Origin: JBHHZM01 sp046758065
Lineage (GTDB): Bacteria; Pseudomonadota; Alphaproteobacteria; JAAXGF01
Assembly: GCA_046758065.1 (NCBI GenBank)
Contig: JBHHZM010000067.1
Location: 1 to 15,982 of the forward strand
DNA length: 15,982 nucleotides
Reading direction: 5' to 3'
In this document: positions 7,413 through 15,631 of the stretch, piece by piece
Layout of the letters: every line of letters starts with the position of its first letter
How positions within the stretch are numbered: the stretch's first letter is position 1
Position numbers and translations under genes: made by a program
Notes under the pieces: model-generated
What the model was told of the DNA's origin: nothing
Databases searched by the model: none
The model's input: the letters and a program-made list of their open reading frames with translations, nothing else

Positions 7413-7838
7413 CTACTGACTCATCATGAAGGTGATGTAATCGCCTTTTTCCTGTGCGGTGCATTCGCGTCCCAGGACGCTTTTGCAGTTGCGGCGAAAC
7501 CATTTGGCGACCTTGCGCGGATCGGTGAAGCGGTTGGGCGTTCTGGAGACGGCCATGGGGTCGATCGGCTTTCCCGCCCGCGTCTGGCCGGGGGCGCGGG
7601 GCGAGTCGGTGTGGCAGGTGGTGCAGGCGGGGGTTTCGGGCTTGCCGGTACCGAACTTGGTTCGAAACAGCGTCTCGCCGCGCGCCGCGGAAAAGCCTGA
7701 GAAGCCGGCGTCCGCCGCTTTGGCCTTGGCTGCGAGGTCGACGAGGATGGCATCGCGGGCCGGGTCGGCGGCGGCCGTCCTAGGCGCCGCGGCAACGACT
7801 ATCAGGGCTAGAACCGCCACGCCAAAGAACGTGCGCAT
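7413..7838 (-). CDS. shp: Sphaeroides-haem-protein-like monohaem cytochrome c (SHP, DUF1924)
   Basis: A 141-residue secreted monohaem protein. Signal peptide about 1-24 (MRTFFGVAVLALIVVAAAP), haem site CTTCH at 72-76, then AGQTRAGKPIDPM (84-95) and KWFRRNCKSVLGREC (112-126). In SHP the sixth iron ligand is an Asn just before a disulfide Cys; here Asn117-Cys118 and Cys126 occupy those places. That Asn leaves on reduction so that O2 or NO can bind. It is probably reduced by DHC. It lies 33 bp after the cytochrome b fusion gene and 26 bp before dhc, so the three form one operon. Its physiological role is unsettled in the family; the Asn assignment here is by pattern alignment. Confidence 0.93.
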   Translation of the reverse strand: MRTFFGVAVLALIVVAAAPRTAAADPARDAILVDLAAKAKAADAGFSGFSAARGETLFRTKFGTGKPETPACTTCHTDSPRAPGQTRAGKPIDPMAVSRTPNRFTDPRKVAKWFRRNCKSVLGRECTAQEKGDYITFMMSQ

Positions 7839-7871
7839 CGTCGCTTTTCCTCTCGATATTCGTCTCCGGGA

Positions 7872-8984
7872 TCAGGCGCCCGGCATGTGGATGTTCTGGT
7901 CGTCGAACCGGCCGCTCGCCGCGTCGCTGTGACAGGCGACGCAGTTCGACTTGCTGCGGACCTTGGGATTGGCGAACCGGCTGTTTTTCACTTCGTGATG
8001 CTTTCTGACCCAATAAGGCGTTGCGGTGATCTGCCAGGGCGCTTCGGGTGAGACCCGGCGGAAGTAGTTGGCGGCCTCGGTACCCCAGTTCTCGGATGCA
8101 TGGGCGGTGAGATATTGCGTGATTTCGTCCCGCAGATCGGGCTCCAGACTGGCGTCCTCGCCGAAATGATCGTCGAGCGAAGCCATCAGACCGCGCCACG
8201 ATTCGGCCGGCAGAAGGCTGGGATGAAACGCCATGTGGCAGTCGCCGCACTCCGTTCGATAGTTCTCGTTAACGGGCAGGGCGACCAATCCCGTCGGAGG
8301 CATGCGCTCGGCCATGACAAGGAAACCACCGGCGAGCGCGGTGAAGACGATCATCGTCAGCGTGGCCGCGCCGGGTCGCGCGCCGCGCGGTTGGGGCCGC
8401 GGGGAGTTCTCGGGAAGCTTCTTGTTCCCGGTGAACATCGCGCGAACGAGGTTGTCCCTGCCGAGCCAGCTCTCGACCAGGACGCCGAGCAAGTGGCCTC
8501 CCACCATTGCCAGAAGGAGGATCACCAGCGAGCGGTGAATCGACTTGGCGGCGACACCGACCCCGAAACCGGCGAACCCGGCCAGGGGCCCCTGATTCTC
8601 CTCGCCGCCCAGCTCCAGCAGCCCCGTCACCGTAATCGCCGTGAGGACGAAAACGAGGGCGACGATCATCACCGCCCCGGCCGGGTTGTGGCCGAGATGA
8701 TGGACGGGACGAAGCATGACGAGGCCGCGCAGATGGTCGATCACCGCCCGCCCCGAATGGGTGAAACTGGCGATGTGGCTGTATTCGCTCCCGAAAAAGC
8801 CCCAGACGATGCGAAACGCCAGAAGGGCGACGATCGTATACCCCGCCCAGGTGTGGATCCCCATCCACCATTCCGGCGCGACGAATCCGGTGAACACGCC
8901 GATGGCCACCATGGCGACCAGCAGCCAGTGGAACAGGCGGACGGGAAGATCCCAAACCCGAACGGTTCGGTCCTCGACGGACAT
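7872..8984 (-). CDS. Cytochrome b561 fused to a C-terminal dihaem cytochrome c (DHC) domain
   Basis: A 370-residue membrane protein. The N-terminal part is a bacterial cytochrome b561 with helices near 18-35, 47-64, 100-122 and 150-172; candidate haem-b ligands are His19 (LFHW), His44, His150 and His164. A fifth helix near 208-225 tethers a periplasmic domain with haem-c sites CGDCH (246-250) and CVACH (348-352) and the DHC signature HFGEDASLE (273-281). It would take electrons from the quinone pool and pass them to SHP and DHC. It is the first gene of the operon. The ATG at 8984 gives the usual short N-terminus before VRVWDLPVRLFHW but has no ribosome site. A TTG at 9020, 36 nt upstream, sits 8 nt after GGAG and could be the true start. 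Confidence 0.92.
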   Translation of the reverse strand: MSVEDRTVRVWDLPVRLFHWLLVAMVAIGVFTGFVAPEWWMGIHTWAGYTIVALLAFRIVWGFFGSEYSHIASFTHSGRAVIDHLRGLVMLRPVHHLGHNPAGAVMIVALVFVLTAITVTGLLELGGEENQGPLAGFAGFGVGVAAKSIHRSLVILLLAMVGGHLLGVLVESWLGRDNLVRAMFTGNKKLPENSPRPQPRGARPGAATLTMIVFTALAGGFLVMAERMPPTGLVALPVNENYRTECGDCHMAFHPSLLPAESWRGLMASLDDHFGEDASLEPDLRDEITQYLTAHASENWGTEAANYFRRVSPEAPWQITATPYWVRKHHEVKNSRFANPKVRSKSNCVACHSDAASGRFDDQNIHMPGA

Positions 8985-9043
8985 GGCGATTCGATACGCC
9001 AGCGGCGTCTCTGCTGTCAATGTTCGTGCTCCGGTTGTCTACG

Positions 9044-9053
9044 GTCTATAGAC
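9044..9053. promoter_or_regulatory. Perfect 10-bp palindrome upstream of the cytochrome b-SHP-DHC operon
   Basis: GTCTATAGAC lies 60 bp upstream of the ATG at 8984 and 24 bp upstream of the alternative TTG. Flanking TAC and GTA extend the symmetry with a one-base offset. On the minus strand it contains TATAGA, which resembles a -10 box, but I see no good -35 at the right distance. It could be an operator overlapping a promoter; the evidence is positional only. Confidence 0.25.
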
Positions 9054-9124
9054 GTACCGCGGGGAGGCTAATCTTTCGCTAACGAACCGCGGGCCGGTTG
9101 AGCCGGTCCCAATCGAATTCCGGG

Positions 9125-10390
<1,266 letters not shown>

Positions 10391-10471
10391 GACGCGGGGA
10401 CCCTGACGATGCTGCGGGGCGCCCCAGACCTACCCGATGCCCGTCCCCGCCGCAAGCCGCGGCCGGACCGC

Positions 10472-13400
10472 TCAGACGACCGTCACGTCGTCGAAGACCA
10501 CGATCTGCGCGGCGCTGTCGGCGTGTGCATAGACGCTGTAGCCCGCCTGTCCGTTCACCGCCGTGTCGAGACCGGTATCTGCGAACCCGGCGGCGCCGAG
10601 GTCGATGTCGAGGATGTCGCCGGTGTTGCCGGTCACCACCAGTGTATTCGCGACCCGGAACGCGGGACTGTCGGGCGCCCCGTTGGCGCTGTCCGTAACC
10701 GCCAGCACGTCGAGCATGTCGAGGATCAGGGTGTTGTCGCCCGAACCGGTGATATCGGCCTCCTCGATGCTTGAGAACGCGCCGGCGGGTATGGTCGCCG
10801 AATCGATCACCAGCCCGCCGCCGTCGAGGCGCACCGTGTCGGTGCCGCTTCCCCCGACCACCGTGACGTTGGTCGGGTCGGTCACCACGAACGTATCGTT
10901 GCCGGCGCCGCCGCGCAGCACGTCGGTCCCGCCGTTGCCGGTAAGAACGTCGTCGCCGCGCCCGCCGACGATCACGTCATTGCTCGCCGAGCCCTGGAGC
11001 ATATCGTCGCCGGCGGTCCCCGCCTGCGTGACGGCGCCCGAGAAGTCGCCGCCCAAGACGACGCTGGCCGTGCCCGGGGTGGAGAGATCGCCCGAGGGCG
11101 CGCCGATGAGAAGATCGCCGAAACCGTCGCCGTTGACGTCGCCGGCCGCGCTGACCGACCTTCCCGCAGCACCGGACGAGAGGTCTCCGGGAAGCCGGAA
11201 GCCGTTGCTGCCGTCGAGATTGTCGAGATCGAACGTCGCGCCGAAGCCGCCCGCGGGACCTCCGTAAACGACGTAGCTTTCGCCGGCCTGGGCATTCCCT
11301 CCCGCCGGGGTGGCGGACCGCGCGCCGATCAGCATGTCGTCGAAGCCGTCGCCGTTGATGTCGCCTGCGGCCGCAACCGAGAACCCGGTCAAAAGGCCGC
11401 CGGCCGTCGCGGTGACGACGAAACCGGTGCTGCCGTCGCCGCCGGCAAGCGACGAGAGCTCGAACGCGGCGGCCGGGGTTTCGTTCCCGAACACCACATA
11501 CGCCTGTCCGCCGCCGCCAACAGGCGCGCCGATCGCCAGATCGCCGAGGCCGTCGCCGTTGATGTCGCCGATTCCGGCGACCGAAGTCCCTGACTGCTCG
11601 CCTGCCGCGGCGCCGTTGATGACGAAACCGTTATTGCCGTTCAACGCGCTGGGTTGAAGGTTCGGCGTGAACCCGCCGGCGTGGCCGAACACCACGTAGC
11701 TTTGACCGGCGTCGGAACCTCCGGACAGAGGATCTGCCTGGGGTGCGCCGACGATCACATCGGCGAAGCCGTCGCCGTTGACGTCGCCGGCGCCGGCGAC
11801 CGATGTCCCCACCCGACCGTTGGCGTTGATGCCGGTGAGCGCGAAGCCGTTGGTCCCGTCGAGCGCGCCGAGGTCGAATGCGCTGCCGGGCGCGGCGGCG
11901 GCGCCGAACACCACATAGCTCTGACCCGGGTCGTTGATCCCTTGCTGGTCGCCGCCGAGAATCGCGCCGACGATCACGTCGTCGAAGCCGTCGCCGTTGA
12001 CGTCACCCGCATTGGCGGCCGCGGACCCTGCCTGATCGTTAGCGTTGATACCGGTGAGTGCGAAGCTGTCGATGCCGAAGTTCTCGGTGGCGAGATCGAC
12101 GACGCCCGGGGTTGGTTCGGCGCCGGGATTCGAGACGTCGTCGCCGCCGAAAAAGACGTAGGCCGTGCCCGCGACGGCGGTGCTCGGTGCAGGCGCGCCG
12201 ATGATCACGTCATCGAAGCCGTCGCCGTTGAAGTCGAACCCTCCGCCGACCGCCGCACCCGCTTGATCGCCTGCGGCCGCGCCGTCGAAGCGAACCCCGT
12301 TGGTGCCGTCGAGCGTCGCGAGGTCGAGCGCCGCCGGGAACCCGCCGGGTCCGCCGAACACCACGTAGCTCTCGCCGCCGTCCGCAAGCGTTGGCGCCGT
12401 GCCCGCGAACCCGTCGAGTTCGTGGATGCGCGGGCCGGATTCGGGAGTCGGTCCCGGACCGTGCTGGGTGAATTCTGCGCGCCAGCGGTCGGTCGATACC
12501 ACCTGGTCGACGGCGGCGGTGATGTTGAGCACGTTCTTGAACACCCCGAACTGCCCGGCCGGATCGTAAAGCTGGGCGTTCTCGCCGGGATGGACGCCGT
12601 TGTCGTCGCCCAAGGGAACGTCGAAGTCGGCGAGGACGATGTCGAACTGGCCGGTGGCCGCGTCGAACGCCTTGAGCGTGAAGTGGTCGAAGCCGCGCTG
12701 GTTGGCGTCGCGGCGGACCCCGAGGAACGGATCAACGGCGCCGTGCCCGTCGTGCGCGGCGCCGATATGGAAGCTCTCGATGGCGACCGGCGCGGGCGCC
12801 GACCACTCGACGAAATGGACGAAGCCTTTGCCCTGGGCGTCCTGGAACAGAGAGGTGCCGCCGAGTTGGCCGTTGGTCCCGCCGAGGATGTTCTGGGCCA
12901 TCGCTGCGCCGGAGGCGCCGAGAGCGGAAAGCATGCCGCTGGTGCCGGTGATCGCCGCGCCGTTGGCCACGTCCCAGGCGTCGGTCGCGACGCCGTTGAT
13001 GCCGAGGTTCGCCAGCGGGTCGGCAGTGGGCGCGCCGACGATGAAGTCGGCGAACCCGTCGCCGTTGACGTCGCCGATGGCGCTGACGGAAAAGCCCGCT
13101 TGATCGCCGTTGTCGATGCCGGCGACGACGAAACCATTGCTGCCGTCGAGCGCGGCGAGCGGAAGGGCCTGGACGAGCGGCTGCACGACGCCGATGCCCG
13201 ACTGGTCGACGTCGTCGTCGACGATAAGCGTGGCCCCGCCCTGGCTGTACTGGGTAAACGCCGCACTGCCGATGACGATTGCGCCCAGGTTCGTCCAGCC
13301 CGCGCCCGCGTCGACCGCATCGCCGGCATCGCCGGTGACGGTCAGCGTGTCGTTGGCGTCGGTGATGGCGAGTAGGTCGGCGGCGTCGAGCGTCAGCGTC

Positions 13401-15289
13401 GTGTTGCCGAACCCGCCGAGGTCGATCTCCTCGAAGTTGGTGTAGACCGTGTCGGCGATGGTCGTGAGGTCGAGCGTCGCTACCGGAACATTCGCGAGGT
13501 TGCCGTTGAGCGGGTCGTTGGCGGCGACCAGCAGGGTATCGACGCCCGCGCCGCCGTCGACCGAGGTGACGTCCGCCGCATCGAACACGATCAGGTCGTC
13601 GCCGGCGCCGCCGTCAATCACGTCATCGCCGGCGCCGCCGATCAGCACGTCGTCGCCGGCGCCGCCGATCAGCGTATCGTCGCCGGCGAGCCCGAAAAGG
13701 ATGTTGTCGCCCGCATCGCCGGTGATCGTGTCGTTGCCGGCGCCGCCGAGGACTTGCTCGACCCCGACGATGGTGTCGCTGCCGGTCTCCGCCCCGATCG
13801 CGGTGCCGGCCGCAAGGTCGACGTTGACGCCCAGAATCGTGCTCGTGAAGGTGACCGCATCGTCGTCGGCACCGCCGTCGAGCAGGTCGTCGCCCTCGCC
13901 CTCACCGGCGATGAGGATATCGTTTCCCGCCTCGCCGAAAAGCGCGTCGTTGCCGGGGCCGCCCGACAGGATATCGTTGCCGGGACCGCCGAATATCTGG
14001 TCGTTGCCGCCGCCGCCGGTGAGGAAATCGTTGCCGCCGAGCCCCGAAATGTTGTCGCGGCCCGCGCCGCCGGCAAGCTGGTCGTCACCGGCGCTGCCGA
14101 TTATGAAGGTCACCGTATCGGGCGGATGGTTGACGACAAACGGCTGTTCGACCTCCGTGAAGTCGTCTTCGCCGCGGTCGGAACTGGGGTCGGGAGGCGC
14201 CGGGCTCTGACCGAAGCCCTCTTCGCCTTCGGGCGCGCCCGCAGGCGCGACTAGGTCGCCGATGCCGGGCGGGGCACCGAGCGATTCAGTCTCTATGTCG
14301 CCGGTGGTGTCGATGACCGCCGCCGGGAAGCCGACGACCGATTCGGCCCGCCCCGACTCGGGCGCGTTGCCGCCGAACTGCGGAAGCATTCCCAGCACGC
14401 CACCGAGCATGTCCACGGCTTCGCCCTCGGACAATTGAATGAGCGTCGGCGGCTGGGTCGCGCTGGTCATCTGCGCGGCCTGATAGGGCCGGTCGAGCAC
14501 CACCGTCACGCTGGTGGTGACCGAAATGCTGCCCACGCTGCCGTCGGCGTCGGGCAGCAGCGTGACGGTCGTGAGATCGCCCTCGGCGGCCGCCCGGCCG
14601 CCGGCGGTGGTGCCGCGGATGCCGATCACCGCCACCGGGGTGCGGACGGTCATGGCGTCGGGATCGTTGGCGGCGATCGCTCCCGAGACGAACGTGAAGA
14701 CGCCGGTCAGCACCGACAAGGTCTGGGCGCCGATGCCGGTGTCCGGATTGTAGATCAGTTCGTCGAGCACCATGCGCGCGTTCTCGCCGAGCGCGAAGCT
14801 GGTATCGTCGGCGAACACCAGGGCGAGCGCCGCACCCGGGCCGGTCTCGATGACGTCGCCCTGGAAGACGGCGGAGTCGGCTTCGAGCGCCACCCGCGTG
14901 CCGTCGGCGTGGGTCGCCGTCACCGCGCCCTCGACGGTGGTGACGCGGCCGATCGGTACATTGGCCGTTTCCGCCGCCTGGGCGTACTGGCCGGGTGCGA
15001 GCGGTCCGGCGAGCAGCGCCACCAGATCGGGCGCGACGACCGCGCCGCTCTCGGTCACCAGCGCCGGCGGATCCTCGAGCGCGAAATAGTCGCGAACGAC
15101 AATGCGCGTGCCATCGTCGCCGACGAGCACGAGGTCGGCGCCGATCCGAGCGAAGTCGGCGGTGAGCAGAAACGCGCCATGGGGGACGACGAGCGCACCG
15201 CTCGAGGCGCCCTCGATGACGATATCCGCGTTCGCCCCCCCCGGCAGCGCCGCGCTCGGGTCAAGCCCGGCGCGGACGTCGGTCGCCAT
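10472..15289 (-). CDS. Giant secreted FecR/RTX/FG-GAP repeat protein, 1605 aa
   Basis: Probably exported by a type I system and Ca2+-folded outside the cell; an adhesin or matrix protein is likely but unproven. Domains in order: N-terminal region (1-110); FecR-like domain (about 113-270, with VRTPVAVIGIRGT at 215-227); acidic Pro-rich linker (about 345-390); about a dozen RTX nonapeptides (399-568); post-RTX module (605-698); seven FG-GAP repeats with D-x-N-G-D-G cores at 739, 1018, 1095, 1168, 1241, 1309 and 1383, as in integrin-alpha propellers; a second RTX block (1424-1468); a second post-RTX module (1490-1603). No Sec signal peptide is seen, as expected for type I export. A domain of about 210 residues (760-970) interrupts the first blade. 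The ATG at 15289 follows AGGGAGAA. No type I transporter gene is nearby. The sequence is unusually Gly/Asp/Ala-rich and almost Cys-free. Confidence 0.93.
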   Translation of the reverse strand: MATDVRAGLDPSAALPGGANADIVIEGASSGALVVPHGAFLLTADFARIGADLVLVGDDGTRIVVRDYFALEDPPALVTESGAVVAPDLVALLAGPLAPGQYAQAAETANVPIGRVTTVEGAVTATHADGTRVALEADSAVFQGDVIETGPGAALALVFADDTSFALGENARMVLDELIYNPDTGIGAQTLSVLTGVFTFVSGAIAANDPDAMTVRTPVAVIGIRGTTAGGRAAAEGDLTTVTLLPDADGSVGSISVTTSVTVVLDRPYQAAQMTSATQPPTLIQLSEGEAVDMLGGVLGMLPQFGGNAPESGRAESVVGFPAAVIDTTGDIETESLGAPPGIGDLVAPAGAPEGEEGFGQSPAPPDPSSDRGEDDFTEVEQPFVVNHPPDTVTFIIGSAGDDQLAGGAGRDNISGLGGNDFLTGGGGNDQIFGGPGNDILSGGPGNDALFGEAGNDILIAGEGEGDDLLDGGADDDAVTFTSTILGVNVDLAAGTAIGAETGSDTIVGVEQVLGGAGNDTITGDAGDNILFGLAGDDTLIGGAGDDVLIGGAGDDVIDGGAGDDLIVFDAADVTSVDGGAGVDTLLVAANDPLNGNLANVPVATLDLTTIADTVYTNFEEIDLGGFGNTTLTLDAADLLAITDANDTLTVTGDAGDAVDAGAGWTNLGAIVIGSAAFTQYSQGGATLIVDDDVDQSGIGVVQPLVQALPLAALDGSNGFVVAGIDNGDQAGFSVSAIGDVNGDGFADFIVGAPTADPLANLGINGVATDAWDVANGAAITGTSGMLSALGASGAAMAQNILGGTNGQLGGTSLFQDAQGKGFVHFVEWSAPAPVAIESFHIGAAHDGHGAVDPFLGVRRDANQRGFDHFTLKAFDAATGQFDIVLADFDVPLGDDNGVHPGENAQLYDPAGQFGVFKNVLNITAAVDQVVSTDRWRAEFTQHGPGPTPESGPRIHELDGFAGTAPTLADGGESYVVFGGPGGFPAALDLATLDGTNGVRFDGAAAGDQAGAAVGGGFDFNGDGFDDVIIGAPAPSTAVAGTAYVFFGGDDVSNPGAEPTPGVVDLATENFGIDSFALTGINANDQAGSAAANAGDVNGDGFDDVIVGAILGGDQQGINDPGQSYVVFGAAAAPGSAFDLGALDGTNGFALTGINANGRVGTSVAGAGDVNGDGFADVIVGAPQADPLSGGSDAGQSYVVFGHAGGFTPNLQPSALNGNNGFVINGAAAGEQSGTSVAGIGDINGDGLGDLAIGAPVGGGGQAYVVFGNETPAAAFELSSLAGGDGSTGFVVTATAGGLLTGFSVAAAGDINGDGFDDMLIGARSATPAGGNAQAGESYVVYGGPAGGFGATFDLDNLDGSNGFRLPGDLSSGAAGRSVSAAGDVNGDGFGDLLIGAPSGDLSTPGTASVVLGGDFSGAVTQAGTAGDDMLQGSASNDVIVGGRGDDVLTGNGGTDVLRGGAGNDTFVVTDPTNVTVVGGSGTDTVRLDGGGLVIDSATIPAGAFSSIEEADITGSGDNTLILDMLDVLAVTDSANGAPDSPAFRVANTLVVTGNTGDILDIDLGAAGFADTGLDTAVNGQAGYSVYAHADSAAQIVVFDDVTVV
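10886..11020 (-). repeat. Second, short RTX nonapeptide block
   Basis: Residues 1424-1468 encode about four to five nonapeptides (GTAGDDMLQ, GGRGDDVLT, GGAGNDTFV). A C-terminal RTX block next to the tail is the usual placement for type I substrates, and the tail that follows (to residue 1605) probably carries the uncleaved secretion signal. Confidence 0.88.
11045..13168 (-). repeat. Seven FG-GAP repeats (predicted seven-bladed beta-propeller)
   Basis: Residues about 708-1415. Seven copies of a unit holding F/L-x-G-x-x-x-x-x-x-x-G, a Ca2+-binding D-x-N-G-D-G-F-x-D core, h-h-h-G-A-P and S-Y-V-V-F-G. Seven is the exact blade number of integrin alpha propellers. At the DNA level, near-identical GCCGTCGCCGTTGACGTCGCC-type 20-mers recur roughly every 205-230 bp, which makes the region prone to recombination. 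Confidence 0.88.
12380..13012 (-). other. Domain inserted in the first blade of the FG-GAP propeller
   Basis: Residues about 760-970. FG-GAP cores recur every 68-77 residues from the second to the seventh copy, but the first and second are 279 apart. The normal continuation seen in copy 4 (GAPQADPLSGG...GQSYVVFG) is split here after GAPTADPLAN and resumes at DGGESYVVFGG. The insert has aromatic and Trp-containing strands (GFVHFVEWSAP, DRWRAEFTQHGPG, RIHELDGF) that look like a beta-sandwich of the galactose-binding or discoidin kind. That fold guess is weak. Confidence 0.6.
13586..14095 (-). repeat. First RTX nonapeptide block
   Basis: Encodes residues 399-568 of the giant protein: tandem copies of G-G-x-G-x-D-x-h-x such as GGPGNDILS, GGAGDDVLI and GGAGDDVID, about thirteen in two runs separated by a degenerate stretch (about 470-512). 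Such arrays bind Ca2+ in parallel beta-roll turns and mark type I secreted proteins. At the DNA level the block is a near-tandem repeat of GCC-rich 27-mers. Confidence 0.9.
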
Positions 15290-15320
15290 TAGTTGTTCTC
15301 CCTGCGGCAGCGACGAAGCG

Positions 15321-15341
15321 ATCGTATCCGAATTTTACGAT
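15321..15341. promoter_or_regulatory. Inverted repeat ATCGTA-N9-TACGAT upstream of the giant gene
   Basis: Arms at 15321-15326 and 15336-15341 are perfect and lie 32-52 bp before the ATG of the 1605-aa gene, inside the only AT-rich stretch of the area (to about 15355). On the minus strand this stretch reads TTAACTTTAAGTAATCG followed by TAAAAT, a possible -10. The placement suits an operator or activator site of the promoter. No match to a named regulator is claimed. Confidence 0.35.
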
Positions 15342-15512
15342 TACTTAAAGTTAACCGTTCCCGGCCGTGGATTCACCCGTGCCGTGCCGCGCGCCGTCGG
15401 CGAACGACCCGCTCTCATGATCGATACCGGTGGCGGCTTGCCGCGGGTGGTGCGATCCGCTACTCTCCGCGCCGCCTCGCGGCGGCCGCCGCCCGCCCGC
15501 CGCCGCGTGGCC

Positions 15513-15601
15513 GGAGGGGTGCCGGAGTGGTCGAACGGGGCGGTCTCGAAAACCGTTGTACCCTATGGGTACCGTGGGTTCGAATCCCACCCCCTCCGCC
15601 A
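15513..15601 (+). tRNA. tRNA-Ser (anticodon CGA)
   Basis: The acceptor stem GGAGGGG (15513-15519) pairs with CCCCTCC (15591-15597), followed by discriminator G and an encoded CCA (15599-15601). The anticodon loop CTCGAAA (15545-15551) gives CGA at 15547-15549, reading UCG serine codons, on a stem GCGGT/ACCGT. The long variable arm TACCC-TAT-GGGTA and the T arm GTGGG-TTCGAAT-CCCAC are complete. The long arm confirms a class II tRNA. It is the only RNA gene in the window. Confidence 0.97.
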
Positions 15602-15631
15602 TACTAAATATTTGATATTGCAGAATTATAA

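Noticed and set aside
11654..13375. Plus-strand open frame of 573 codons opposite the giant repeat protein
   Set aside because: Its repeated AVDV/VEAVAVD phrases are the antisense of the FG-GAP repeats, not an independent repeat protein.
10886..14095. Regularly spaced GC-rich repeats that could suggest a CRISPR array
   Set aside because: The repeats keep reading frame, vary at third positions, and encode RTX and FG-GAP units; the stretches between them are coding, not unique spacers.
15341..15355. TTAAAGTTAAC upstream of the giant gene as a CtrA site
   Set aside because: CtrA half-sites should be about 7 bp apart (TTAA-N7-TTAA); here they are separated by two bases.
15351..15602. Minus-strand 83-codon frame starting MAEGVGFEPTVP
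   Set aside because: This is the familiar false protein produced by reading the antisense of tRNA-Ser.
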